Below the pieces are notes generated by a model, which was not told where the DNA came from, ran no database searches, and was given only the letters and a program-made list of their open reading frames with translations. Of a stretch of DNA of 55,941 nt, positions 38,626-48,235 are shown piece after piece. Source of the stretch: a virus; the IMG/VR virus record IMGVR_UViG_3300021087_000017, positions 1 to 55,941 of that record; one strand, given 5' to 3'. Position 1 is the stretch's first letter. Each line of letters begins with the position of its first letter. The position numbers and the translations under genes were made by a program.

Positions 38626-41600
38626 TTCTACGGCCAAGTCCTGTCCCTATAGCGTAAGAAGCTAGGTCTGATAAATCCTCTGCCTTACTGAATGTAGGGT
38701 AACGGTTTTCCTCTTGATAAAATAGCTTAACTGCTGCTACTCTTTGATCTTTAGAAAGTCTACGATATGCTTTTTGTGCTTCAGCTATTTCTGCAGCCAC
38801 ATCGTCCCCCATATAAGCAGCTATACTAGTCTCTGCAATTATTGCTTTCTCTTCTCGTAACATATCATTGACCAAAGGTCTTTGTGCCGCACGGACATGC
38901 TGATCCTCTGTAGTATTTTCTTTATATGCGGGCCGTTGTACTTTATATTCAGCCCTTAACTCAATTTCGTTATCTCTTAAAAACTCTACAATGCTAGGCA
39001 ACGCCTCTTGTATAAGTGTATTTTCAAATCTTTTTATGGTAGGATTTTTAGATTTACTACCTTGTGTCCATTCAGAATAGCCTAACTTATTTAGATACTC
39101 CATATCTTTTGAGTCTCGCTTCCTGAATGATAGTCCGGTTAATGCTTTTATTCCAGAGTAAAGTCTCTTATCATCTGGTTGTCCAATACGAACCCGTTCA
39201 GGTAATAGCCTCTCTTGCTCTGGGGTTAGGCCAAAACCCCTAGCCTGTATTGGACGCTTTACATTTTGGATAAGTTGATCTGAGAAAGATGCACCTAATT
39301 TAGGGTCTTTAGCAACATCCCCAAACGCGTCTGGTCGTACACCAAACCATTTCCCTGCTTCACCCTCATCTCCCAGAAGATCGGGGCTACCCAACCACCT
39401 CTGTGCCTCTTTAATTTGCACAAAGGGTGTCAACCATGATACCGCATAGCTACCTATAGCTCTACCTAATGTTCTAGCTGCCTTCTCTGTAGCTACCAAG
39501 TCTGTTTTATCTACATCTCCTAAGCCTAGACCCTCAATCGTCTCAACTAAATCTGTCATCAAGCCAGCACCAGTACCAGTCCTAATGTTTGTTCCTAAGA
39601 AGGTTTCAGCCAGTTCTTTTATATTATTTTTTCTGCTTAACCACTCCCCTAAATCTCCTTGCATTGCTTGCTTACCTAGTTCAGCAACCATAAGCATCTG
39701 CCTCATTGGAAACTGAGGCGTTGTATCTATTACTTCTCCTTCACTAGTCTTCATCATCTTGTAATCAGCGGGGGCGTCATCCATTGTACGGTACTTGTAC
39801 ATAGCATAAAAGGCTCCAAGCCCTGCTAGATTACGAGATATTCTCTGTCTATCCTTAGTTGTTAATTTCATTTTAGGCAAGTTGGCCCACTTGATAGGCT
39901 TGCCATCAAGCTTCATCGTTCCATAATCCATACCGGGTATGCCATCAAACTTAGTAGAAGGCTTACCTCCCTTCATTAAACTAATGACTTTTTTAGTAAG
40001 GGGTATAGATGCACCGGCCCCATATTGGCCCATTAATTCTAGGGCATTCATCATAAATCTTGGAAAGGGTATTACCCAAGTTGCACGAACCGGACCAAAG
40101 CTTGCGTTTGTTATCCAGTGAGCAACCGCTCTGCCCATCTTAGTATCTGGTTGTTTAGCGTATGTAATATCCGTTGCTAAACGTGTGCTGTCTTCAAGAA
40201 GCTCATAGAAAGACCGCTTACCTTCTGGTTTTAATGAATCATTTAACATACCAGTTAGTTTGCCCTCATTCAATGCTTCAATAAGATCAATGCCCCATTC
40301 ACGCTTTGTTAAATTCTCTAGCTGACCAAAAAACACACCTCTTCTAACTGTAAATTCTTGTAGCCTATTAAATACATTTAAATCTCCAACAAAATCTTCA
40401 CCAACCGATAGGACATTATCAACTACCTTACCTGCTCTAGTGGTAGATTGACCTCTGCCTGTTAGCATTTGAATTTCATTAAGATTACCAAACAAGCGAT
40501 TAAAAGTAGGGGCCAATTCAGGTCTATTTAAAATTAAATCTACATATTCCTTGGCTTCTCTAGGATTTCTAAATGTATGATACATAGGTTTAAAGGCACC
40601 TCTCCATGCATCACTAGACTTAAATGTCCCTAACCCTTTTCTGAAACCACCATGTTGTAAATTATACATTGCAGTTTCAGCTACACTTTGAAGGGCCTCT
40701 AGTGGCATACGTCCACCAGCAGAGGTTAAGTTACGTGCAGCCGTTGCTATCTGAGAAACCATGCCACCCCTACGAATATTCTCTATTCGCTGAGATACAT
40801 TTTTAAGTGCTGAATCCATTGCTGCTGCTGCAGCCTTGTTGGCTAAGTCTACTTCTGTTTCAGGTCTAGCTCTACGGATGTCTGATAGCTTCTTTAAAAC
40901 CTTACCTGCTTCAGAACCAGTGCCTACTATAGTCAGGACGTAATCATCAAAAGAAAATCCATACTTATTCATAGTGTCCGCAATTTCTTGAGCGCCTTGA
41001 CCTGTAAGTTTTTTCTGTACAGTTAGGTCAAATAGATTATCTATTACAGTCTTACTGTCATCCCAAAGATCAGGACTTGCCTTTCTTAAATCACTGGCTA
41101 TACCCACAATGGCATTGAACTTATCTGGATTTAACATGGGGTTGGTTAAGGCATCTATTTGAGAATCAAATTTCCCTGCTGCTAAAGCCTCTTCAGTTTG
41201 TAGAATCGCCGCCTGAAGTTTAGTTGGCTTACCCTCATATTGTTTAGTTAATTCTTCAACACGTTCTGCATGGTATAATTGTCTGGCTCTTTCTTTACCC
41301 AGCCCACGAACCTTCTCAGGATCAATCTCCAATAAACCCGTTTGCTTATTAAGAGTAGATATTGAGGTAGTTGGATCGCCTTCTTTCCAACCTTCTGGCC
41401 TAAGAGAGATTTCAAATTCTTTAATTGTTTGCTGTGCTATATCTTGGTTAGCTGCCGCCGCCTCATCTGCTAATCTGCTAGCTTTTTCTGCTACTTCACT
41501 TCCTGCAGCAAGCATACGCATAGGACTAGGCCCTTCCATACGTGCCCTTGCCCGTGCTGTACGTGCGCCTTCTCTCTTTGCTATCTTAGCTTCTGATCGT

Positions 41601-42691
41601 GCTGCACCTGCTTTTGTTAGTCTGCCTGTTTCAGCAAGTCTCTCTGCTGTTTTTCTAGCACCTACCGTGGCTGCTAGGGTTGAAGCTATTGCTCTTGTAG
41701 GTGTAGTTGCTATTCTGGAAGCTAGAGTCAAACCCCCAAGCGGTGCAACATAATCACTTGCTTCTAATATTGACATTAGCATATCGCCAAACCTGTCAGT
41801 ATCTATATCCGTATCACCAGTTAGTACTTCTTTACCCGCTATAAACTTACCTGCTGCATTAATTCTATCTCTAAGTTCTGGATTTTTATTTATGGCTTGT
41901 ATAGCAGGTGCAGCCATATCCACTATATCGCCACCTGTTTCCATTAGTATTCCTAGCCCACCCAATATGCCACTAAATAAATTTGGGGAAACTTCGGCTA
42001 TAGAAGTTAGTAGAGAGTCCTCTTTGCCCCATCCACCCGGACCATAGTACGCTGCTGCTGCTTCTGCAACAGTTAATTTACGGCCTGTCTCAGCATCAAT
42101 TCTAAGATCAGAATTAGGATTATTAAAGTCAGCCCGCAGATTACGTATATCTTCACTATACTTTTTGCTCTTATCATCTCTTGCTATAGTCCTATCTGTA
42201 TTTGCATCTATCTGAGTTGCTTTATATCTTTTGATAGCTGCTTCCTGCGTATCGTTATTCCCAACAGGTATCTTAGCTTCGGGAGGAAGCTTATCAAATT
42301 CTGCTTGAACGGATGGGGATGGGGGTGCAGGGGGTTCTACCTGTCTCAGCACTGGGGCTAGAACCTGTTTTCTTGGCGTAGGGGCCGACACTACTTTTGT
42401 TTCTGGTTGGCTATCCTCTCTAGTAACAGGTTCCTCTACTACAGTATCCTCACCACCCTCTCGTGGTGAACTATACTCATCTCGTGATGTCCTTCGGCTT
42501 CGAGAAGGCAGTTTAACTTCGGGTAAACCTGCTGCTCTTAGTTCCTTGTTTCTTTTTTCAAAACCTTGTCGAGAAGCATCTATTGATCGCTGCGCTCTAG
42601 CACTAACTCTATTAGCCTGTTCTACTTTTGGATCAAAGACAACTCTTGCACCATCATCTCGTGGTGAACTATACTCATCTACTTTAGCCAT
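38618..42691 (-). CDS. Giant internal virion / ejection protein
   Basis: At 1357 residues this is the longest gene and the last of the late convoy, the place of internal core proteins in T7-like phages. The N-terminus holds a duplicated DEYSSPR segment (residues 5-11 and 71-77) and a Pro-rich linker. The middle contains glycine-rich hydrophobic stretches (SPNLFSGILGGLGILMETGG, AYAV/SWLTPFV type) and long Ala/Arg helices. It likely leaves the virion to form the DNA ejection conduit. No lytic transglycosylase motif was recognised. The assignment rests on size, order and composition. Confidence 0.7.
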   Translation of the reverse strand: MAKVDEYSSPRDDGARVVFDPKVEQANRVSARAQRSIDASRQGFEKRNKELRAAGLPEVKLPSRSRRTSRDEYSSPREGGEDTVVEEPVTREDSQPETKVVSAPTPRKQVLAPVLRQVEPPAPPSPSVQAEFDKLPPEAKIPVGNNDTQEAAIKRYKATQIDANTDRTIARDDKSKKYSEDIRNLRADFNNPNSDLRIDAETGRKLTVAEAAAAYYGPGGWGKEDSLLTSIAEVSPNLFSGILGGLGILMETGGDIVDMAAPAIQAINKNPELRDRINAAGKFIAGKEVLTGDTDIDTDRFGDMLMSILEASDYVAPLGGLTLASRIATTPTRAIASTLAATVGARKTAERLAETGRLTKAGAARSEAKIAKREGARTARARARMEGPSPMRMLAAGSEVAEKASRLADEAAAANQDIAQQTIKEFEISLRPEGWKEGDPTTSISTLNKQTGLLEIDPEKVRGLGKERARQLYHAERVEELTKQYEGKPTKLQAAILQTEEALAAGKFDSQIDALTNPMLNPDKFNAIVGIASDLRKASPDLWDDSKTVIDNLFDLTVQKKLTGQGAQEIADTMNKYGFSFDDYVLTIVGTGSEAGKVLKKLSDIRRARPETEVDLANKAAAAAMDSALKNVSQRIENIRRGGMVSQIATAARNLTSAGGRMPLEALQSVAETAMYNLQHGGFRKGLGTFKSSDAWRGAFKPMYHTFRNPREAKEYVDLILNRPELAPTFNRLFGNLNEIQMLTGRGQSTTRAGKVVDNVLSVGEDFVGDLNVFNRLQEFTVRRGVFFGQLENLTKREWGIDLIEALNEGKLTGMLNDSLKPEGKRSFYELLEDSTRLATDITYAKQPDTKMGRAVAHWITNASFGPVRATWVIPFPRFMMNALELMGQYGAGASIPLTKKVISLMKGGKPSTKFDGIPGMDYGTMKLDGKPIKWANLPKMKLTTKDRQRISRNLAGLGAFYAMYKYRTMDDAPADYKMMKTSEGEVIDTTPQFPMRQMLMVAELGKQAMQGDLGEWLSRKNNIKELAETFLGTNIRTGTGAGLMTDLVETIEGLGLGDVDKTDLVATEKAARTLGRAIGSYAVSWLTPFVQIKEAQRWLGSPDLLGDEGEAGKWFGVRPDAFGDVAKDPKLGASFSDQLIQNVKRPIQARGFGLTPEQERLLPERVRIGQPDDKRLYSGIKALTGLSFRKRDSKDMEYLNKLGYSEWTQGSKSKNPTIKRFENTLIQEALPSIVEFLRDNEIELRAEYKVQRPAYKENTTEDQHVRAAQRPLVNDMLREEKAIIAETSIAAYMGDDVAAEIAEAQKAYRRLSKDQRVAAVKLFYQEENRYPTFSKAEDLSDLASYAIGTGLGRRSR

Positions 42692-42703
42692 ATGCCTTAC
42701 CCC

Positions 42704-44383
42704 TTATTGAAAAAATTTATTTTGTGCGGGCCTTTGTCCAAAGTATGTTGGTCGATTTGTTTCATTAGACAATCTCTTTCGTTGAATAATTCCCTTCCCA
42801 GTCCATACCCCAAAATTACCAGTCTCTCTATAGCGTTCCCAGTTTTGATTAAGGGCATATCTACTATTCATTAATACAACAGTACCGGGTTTTAACTTTT
42901 GCAGGGTAGCGTAATCGGTTTTACCATCTTTCCATACACCATCTACTAGTTTTCCCGGTTTAAATGCTTTAGGTATTGTATCATGGGTAGTCTTTCCACG
43001 CCCAACTTCTTTAAAATGCTTATTAACATTGTTTGTTACATATGTACTTTGAGCATTATACATAGACTGTTTCATAGCCTCACGTTGTTGTAAAACTTGG
43101 GGTGCGTTTGAGTCTTCGAAAGCCTTCCGAAAGTTATTATATGCATTTCTACTTGCTTGGTAAATTTTATCTGCTGTACCACCTTTTAGTATCCTAAACC
43201 GTCCATCTCTATCTAGTTCATATTTAAGACCGGCATCTCGTATAGCATCGTTTTTAATAGAAGTAGCAAAACTTACTACATTAATTTTACTAAAACGATC
43301 AGTCGTTGCTGCAGCTATAGTTGGCATTAACTCTTCCTTTGAGACTTTAATATCTTTAATCTGGTCTTGCCATTCTTGTACTTTGCGTCCAGTTGGCATA
43401 CTACCAGCATCAGTAGCCGCTTCTCTTATTTGCCGACGATAATCTCTTTCCTGTGAGTCTAATAAATTCCACTGTTCTTCAGCATCTGTACCTGATTCAG
43501 CCTTGATAGTCTTTGCTATTGTAAACCTACGATTAAGTTTAACCATTTCAGGTGTATTTTCTTGCTCAAAAATACGCAGCCTTTTACTCCTTTCTTCCAT
43601 ACTACTTCGTTTATCTTGCATACTTACTTGATGTGCTTCTATTATTCGATTATTAGCTTCTGATAAATTCTTAACTTTATCTTGAGTGATCTTTAGCTGT
43701 GATTCAGCCCCGCCGATCTGGGCCTCTTGTAGCCTAGCCGCTTGCTGCTCTTTTTTACCCAGTGCGCCCCATTGAATTTGTACTTGTCTATCACCTGCTC
43801 TGGCTTGCATAGCTTGTCCTGCTGCTTTACCACCAGCACGAGTTGGATTATACCCTCGCGCTTTCATTTCTTGCATAATCCGCTGTTGACTGTTCTGTCT
43901 AAATCCTTTAAACCCTAATGAAGATAAGAAGCCTTGATCTTGTTGTTTAGGATCAATAGCAGGAAGCTCATACGAAAATGGCGTTGCCATATTACTCATC
44001 GCTTGAGTCTGAGTCATGTTACCTTGCTGTTCGCCAGTATAATTAAGTACATCTTGTACCTTTAAATTAGGATTTTCTTTCAGTGCATTTTGATAATCCT
44101 GAATAAATGTAGTTATATTCCCACCATCTTTTGATACACCTCCAAGAGCTTCAATAGCTACTTGGGCATCATTCCAATCACCAGTAAGACCATACATAGC
44201 TTTAAGAGCTTTCCCTGCTTCTCGTTTATCCTTATCATAAATAGTACGTTTTGATGTAGCATCTTGCAATAGAAACTTCATTCTATCATCAAATCTATTG
44301 TTTTGTCTTTCTATATGTTCATCCAACTGCTTTTTAGTTGCAGTAGAAAAACCTTGAACAACGCCTAATCCAAAAGCCCCCAT
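42704..44383 (-). CDS. Coiled-coil internal virion protein
   Basis: The 559-residue, Gln/Lys/Arg-rich protein is mostly helical (EQQAARLQEAQIGGAESQLK and flanks). It lies between the small acidic protein and the giant protein. A CAAGGAGAAG ribosome site precedes the ATG. It is probably a second component of the internal core. It begins GAFGLGVVQGFSTATKKQLD, a possible membrane-interacting segment. Confidence 0.65.
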   Translation of the reverse strand: MGAFGLGVVQGFSTATKKQLDEHIERQNNRFDDRMKFLLQDATSKRTIYDKDKREAGKALKAMYGLTGDWNDAQVAIEALGGVSKDGGNITTFIQDYQNALKENPNLKVQDVLNYTGEQQGNMTQTQAMSNMATPFSYELPAIDPKQQDQGFLSSLGFKGFRQNSQQRIMQEMKARGYNPTRAGGKAAGQAMQARAGDRQVQIQWGALGKKEQQAARLQEAQIGGAESQLKITQDKVKNLSEANNRIIEAHQVSMQDKRSSMEERSKRLRIFEQENTPEMVKLNRRFTIAKTIKAESGTDAEEQWNLLDSQERDYRRQIREAATDAGSMPTGRKVQEWQDQIKDIKVSKEELMPTIAAATTDRFSKINVVSFATSIKNDAIRDAGLKYELDRDGRFRILKGGTADKIYQASRNAYNNFRKAFEDSNAPQVLQQREAMKQSMYNAQSTYVTNNVNKHFKEVGRGKTTHDTIPKAFKPGKLVDGVWKDGKTDYATLQKLKPGTVVLMNSRYALNQNWERYRETGNFGVWTGKGIIQRKRLSNETNRPTYFGQRPAQNKFFQ

Positions 44384-44920
44384 CTAACTTCTCCTTGCCA
44401 TTAATCCAGTAGGTATAACTGGCTCTTCTACATCAGCCATTTCATTTTGTACTTCTTCTGGCTCTACCTCTTCCTCATTTTTACCAAGATTGTCTAGCGT
44501 TTTATCTTGAAGTTCTTTTTCTAATCTTAGTTTAGCACCCCGAACTACTGAATTATGAATCCTTTCTGGATCATCTTTCTCTGTACCCATACTGTAATCA
44601 ATACCGGCAGTGTCTCCTATTAATGCAATTACCTCCATAAGTACAGGAAGTATAAGCATACTTACATCTAGTGTATGTTTACCTTCCATGATACCATGCG
44701 TCTGCATAATATTAGCTAGATCAGTTACAGGAACTCCCATATCTAACACACTAACTACTTGATTTGCCACTTCATCTGAAGATAGCCTAGTTACATAATA
44801 GTCTACAGCATCTTCAACAGAAGAATACTGAGGAGGATTTTTCCATGATCTACTTCCCGGCTCTGCTGTTAAGCCGCTACCGGGAACAGGAGCGTCGAAG
44901 ACGGGTTCAGGTGCTGCCAT
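44384..44920 (-). CDS. Acidic virion-associated protein, unknown
   Basis: The 178-residue protein has a Pro-rich start (MAAPEPVFDAPVPGSG), a hydrophobic helical middle (THGIMEGKHTLDVSMLILPV, then LMEVIALIG) and an acidic Glu-rich tail ending GLMARRS. It abuts the coiled-coil gene and overlaps its upstream neighbour by 14 bases. It is probably an internal core partner. Confidence 0.6.
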   Translation of the reverse strand: MAAPEPVFDAPVPGSGLTAEPGSRSWKNPPQYSSVEDAVDYYVTRLSSDEVANQVVSVLDMGVPVTDLANIMQTHGIMEGKHTLDVSMLILPVLMEVIALIGDTAGIDYSMGTEKDDPERIHNSVVRGAKLRLEKELQDKTLDNLGKNEEEVEPEEVQNEMADVEEPVIPTGLMARRS

Positions 44921-45128
44921 TAAATTCTTCCCTCATCTTTCTTATCTTACCGAAATACTTTGCCATTGATTTTCTGGGATCATTTAAATCTTCTACAGCT
45001 ACCTGTTTCTGTCGGCGTAGTAAACCTTTTCCACCTGAAGAATCAGTAGCACTTTGATAAAATTCATCTTCATAAGCTTTATGCAAATAAGGTGCGCGAT
45101 TTGTAATCATGTCAAAAGTGCCTTCCAT
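44907..45128 (-). CDS. Small basic late protein
   Basis: The 73-residue protein begins MEGTFDMITNRAPYLHKAYE and contains KGLLRRQKQVAVEDLNDPRK. It overlaps the S74-domain gene by 22 bases upstream and the acidic gene downstream. The function is unknown; it is co-translated with virion core genes. Confidence 0.6.
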   Translation of the reverse strand: MEGTFDMITNRAPYLHKAYEDEFYQSATDSSGGKGLLRRQKQVAVEDLNDPRKSMAKYFGKIRKMREEFNGST

Positions 45129-47275
45129 GTATTAACTTTATAGTAACCAGTATCCCTATCTTTCCATACTAAATCAGGGAGATACTTCATAACATCCTGT
45201 GCTATAACGCCTTTAACCCTTCTACTTTTTGCACCAAGTCTTTCAGCGATATCGTTCCATTCCCATGTAAATAGGCCAATGCCAGAATCTAATCTCTTTA
45301 CTAATTTTATGTTTTCTTTTAATCTCATATCTGAAAAAAAGCCACCACTAATAAATGCTGATCCTAGTGTACCTATCAAACCACCAACAGCTTGACCAGC
45401 AGCACTATCCCTATTGGCTTCAGCGGTATCCGCTTTTGTTTGTGCAGTTAATTCAGCAATAGCCATTGCATTATTTCTATCTAACTCACTTTCTGCACTA
45501 GTGTGTGCCCACTCAATGACATCATCATAATATTGCCACACATTATTATATGCAGTATTGGATATATCTAACACCGCCTTTGCATTAAGTTCGTTGGCGC
45601 GATTTACCTGTGAAGTAGCAGCAGTGGCAACATTTCTTCGCCATACTGCATTACTTTGATCCACTACCAATTGGTTTCTTGCATTAAACTGATCTCTTTG
45701 ATTAGCCACTTCCTGATTAAATCGGCTAATAGTATTCACTTGCCCTGAATTAAATTGCTGTTGAGCATTAGCCTGTGATGTATTAAACTGGTTAGTCTGC
45801 GTAGCTAGTTGAGAAAAGAATTGGTCTACTTGATTATCACTAGAAGCATTAAACTGTCTTGATGCATTCTCTGCTGCTGTATCAGTAAGAGTAGCCGCTG
45901 CCCTTTGCTGGGCTTTAAACATATCAGTTTGTTGCTGTATAGATGCATTCGTCATATCTACCTGTAGAAAGTTCTGAGCATTCTGTACTGCAGCTTGCTG
46001 CCTATTATTTAAACTACTAACTTCCAACTGAGCAAGTGAAGCAGCCTCTGCCATAACCGTAGCCTGATTATTACTAAGATTACTTAAATTCATCGTGTTC
46101 GCATTACGTGAATTTTCAAGCTGTATCTGTTGATCTGCTGTAAAATTCATGTTGGCAATGTCACCAATTCTAGCAGAGTTCTGGACACGAGATTGAAAGG
46201 CTTGATCAAACTCTTGCCCCATAAAAACTGCCCGCTGTTGAGCAGATAGCATAGCCCGCTGTTGTCTATTAGATAAATTCTGACTTTCAAACTGTGCTAC
46301 CGTAGCTGCATCTGCTGCAGCTATAGGAGTGGCTGCTTCTAATGTAGCCTGTATAATAGCCTGTCCAGCCATACTAGAGGCTCCTAAACCTCGTTGAGCC
46401 ATCTTAGCTGTAGCTGCACGTAATGCCCCTGCTGCCCATGCAGGAGGATTAGCAGCATCAAAATCGGCTGTTAATATTCCAAGTTGACCTTGAACAGTTG
46501 CCTTATCACTGGGGGTTGCCGTAGCTGCTTGTATCTGTTCCGTAAAGGCGGCTGCTTTTTCAGCATCTGCTACGCCGCTTATAAGTTCACCGTCTTGAAT
46601 ATCTCTTTGTATTTCATTCTGAGTAACAGTAGCTGTACCTTGAGCAGCTTGTATATCAGATACTGCTGTAGTATCCTGTTCTTGCCCTGTTATTCCTACC
46701 TGCTGCCCTACCTGTGCAGCGTCGAAGGGCTGTATAGCGCCCTCAATACCTGCTGCCGCTGTTTGAGCCGTTGTTTTAGCAGCCTCAAATTGGGGTGCCA
46801 TACCAGCCTGTGATGTCTGAGCTAATACTGCTCCTGCCGCTCTATCCCCCACTACCTGACCAGAAGCCGGATCAACAAATTGTCCTTCCTGTAATTGTGT
46901 ACCTACAGGAGTTACCGTTCCTCCAAAGGGAGTAGAAGGCTGGAAGATACGCCGTGTACTTTCATCCTGAATTGATCTACCTGCGGCTGTCTGTGGAGGT
47001 AGATACTGTGGAGTACCTACTCCTGTTACCTGTGGTGCTGCTAGCCCACCTGTCTGATAATTCTTTCTTGTCTTAACCATGCCACCCTTAGCCATCTGCA
47101 TAGCTTGAGTTTTATAATGTTTCATTAACTGATCAGCTTCAGGATTATTCCGTAAAAATTCTCCATACTCTTTTATCGCTGCTGGTGATCCATCTATAGA
47201 ACCAGTATATCCTACAGACTTAGCTAATCTTTTACTTGCTTCATCCGTAAACCTTAATGTTTTTTTCTTTGGCAT
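45107..47275 (-). CDS. Gln/Ala-rich virion protein with C-terminal S74 chaperone domain
   Basis: The 722-residue protein has an N-terminal KGGMVKTRKNYQTGGL motif, a very long Gln/Ala/Asn-rich helical middle (about 170-600), a hydrophobic glycine-rich stretch and a 75-residue C-terminal domain. That domain begins SDMRLKENIK and contains GVIAQDVMKYLPDLV, the pattern of the intramolecular chaperone/auto-protease of the S74 family. S648 would be the cleavage-site serine. S74 domains trimerise fibres or spikes and then cut themselves off. Whether this is a fibre or a needle-like core protein is open. Confidence 0.75.
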   Translation of the reverse strand: MPKKKTLRFTDEASKRLAKSVGYTGSIDGSPAAIKEYGEFLRNNPEADQLMKHYKTQAMQMAKGGMVKTRKNYQTGGLAAPQVTGVGTPQYLPPQTAAGRSIQDESTRRIFQPSTPFGGTVTPVGTQLQEGQFVDPASGQVVGDRAAGAVLAQTSQAGMAPQFEAAKTTAQTAAAGIEGAIQPFDAAQVGQQVGITGQEQDTTAVSDIQAAQGTATVTQNEIQRDIQDGELISGVADAEKAAAFTEQIQAATATPSDKATVQGQLGILTADFDAANPPAWAAGALRAATAKMAQRGLGASSMAGQAIIQATLEAATPIAAADAATVAQFESQNLSNRQQRAMLSAQQRAVFMGQEFDQAFQSRVQNSARIGDIANMNFTADQQIQLENSRNANTMNLSNLSNNQATVMAEAASLAQLEVSSLNNRQQAAVQNAQNFLQVDMTNASIQQQTDMFKAQQRAAATLTDTAAENASRQFNASSDNQVDQFFSQLATQTNQFNTSQANAQQQFNSGQVNTISRFNQEVANQRDQFNARNQLVVDQSNAVWRRNVATAATSQVNRANELNAKAVLDISNTAYNNVWQYYDDVIEWAHTSAESELDRNNAMAIAELTAQTKADTAEANRDSAAGQAVGGLIGTLGSAFISGGFFSDMRLKENIKLVKRLDSGIGLFTWEWNDIAERLGAKSRRVKGVIAQDVMKYLPDLVWKDRDTGYYKVNTWKALLT

Positions 47276-47517
47276 TATTCACCTGCTCCTTTAGTACTTA
47301 ACATTAAGTCAAGCTTATCTTCTAAACGTCTTAATGAGGTCATTATCCTATCTTGAGCATCGCGCATATCTTCTTTGGTAGTATACTCTTCTCGTGTTCT
47401 GGCTACTAGAATATCTATTCTTTTAACTTCCTGTTGTATTGCACGAAAAGCAAATAGTGCTGGGGCAATAACAAGAGTTAATAAAACGTTCCAAAAAAGC
47501 ATTGCGGTTATTTCCAT
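47275..47517 (-). CDS. Membrane-anchored coiled-coil small protein
   Basis: The 80-residue protein has an N-terminal membrane helix (AMLFWNVLLTLVIAPALFAF), then a charged coiled coil (MRDAQDRIMTSLRRLEDKLD). It overlaps the next start (TAATG). It may be a spanin-like or membrane-docking protein within the tail gene block. Confidence 0.6.
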   Translation of the reverse strand: MEITAMLFWNVLLTLVIAPALFAFRAIQQEVKRIDILVARTREEYTTKEDMRDAQDRIMTSLRRLEDKLDLMLSTKGAGE

Positions 47518-47560
47518 GATATAAATAATTTCCTATTACTAAAAATCTAAAACACTATTA

Positions 47561-47800
47561 TTAATTAAACGTAATAACATTTTCTATAAATTTATATTCT
47601 GAAAACGTACTAGAAAAATCAACTCTGTGTATCCGTGCTTCTATGTTTTTACGCCAGAACTTAATAAATTTAGTTAGCTTAGGATACTCTGGCATTACAT
47701 CGTATTGTTGAAATACAAACTCCTGAAGAATGCTATCATAATCAGGAAGGTAGTAAATCACTTTGACAGTAGTAAGGTCATTTCTTATTAAATAGCTCAA
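47561..47800 (-). CDS. Small protein, unusual TTG start
   Basis: The 79-residue frame is read from a TTG within the previous gene; a GTG at 47761 is the alternative. It is rich in Phe, Tyr and Lys (YDSILQEFVFQQYDVMPEYP, LTKFIKFWRKNIEARIHRVD). No family is recognised. Support is moderate because the start is weak. Confidence 0.45.
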   Translation of the reverse strand: MSYLIRNDLTTVKVIYYLPDYDSILQEFVFQQYDVMPEYPKLTKFIKFWRKNIEARIHRVDFSSTFSEYKFIENVITFN

Positions 47801-47927
47801 AGAGTACCTGCACTTTATCCTCTAGTACTTTTACACGCACTAGTATCTCTGCCCTGAAGGCTACTCCTACCGCTGCAACAGCGATTACCCCAGAGAGAAT
47901 CGGCCATATATCTACTACTTGCTCCAT
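47778..47927 (-). CDS. 49-residue membrane-anchored protein
   Basis: The ATG overlaps the upstream stop (TAATG). The protein has an N-terminal membrane helix (WPILSGVIAVAAVGVAF) and a C-terminal amphipathic helix (VLEDKVQVLFELFNKK), much like its neighbour at 47275-47517. The pair could be related membrane-coil proteins. Confidence 0.55.
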   Translation of the reverse strand: MEQVVDIWPILSGVIAVAAVGVAFRAEILVRVKVLEDKVQVLFELFNKK

Positions 47928-48223
47928 TATGATTTTGGATTAGCGTCTTTAACTGCTTTTAATTTAGCAGCCATCTCATCGGAGAAGACACCTTTATGAT
48001 ATAAATCATCTAACTGGTCGCCTATTGATGGGTATGTCCTGCGTCTAATCTCATCATATGGGTGAGCAGATCGGCTGGCAGCAATAATTGCAATCTTAGT
48101 TTCAAGACCATCAATACCGGCACTAGCAACTACGTTTGTGACCCAATTATCTATAGTGTCTTCACGCATCTCTCGACCAAGAATTTCTCTTTGTTCGTCA
48201 GTTAAATCTTCTGGATATGCCAT
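47927..48223 (-). CDS. Tail-fibre-associated small protein
   Basis: The 98-residue protein has a C-terminal part RRRTYPSIGDQLDDLYHKGV...LKAVKDANPKS, which I recognise from proteins encoded beside marine phage tail fibres. An AAAGGAGAG ribosome site precedes the ATG. It may be a chaperone or fibre-tip component. Confidence 0.65.
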   Translation of the reverse strand: MAYPEDLTDEQREILGREMREDTIDNWVTNVVASAGIDGLETKIAIIAASRSAHPYDEIRRRTYPSIGDQLDDLYHKGVFSDEMAAKLKAVKDANPKS

Positions 48224-48235
48224 CTATACTCTCCT

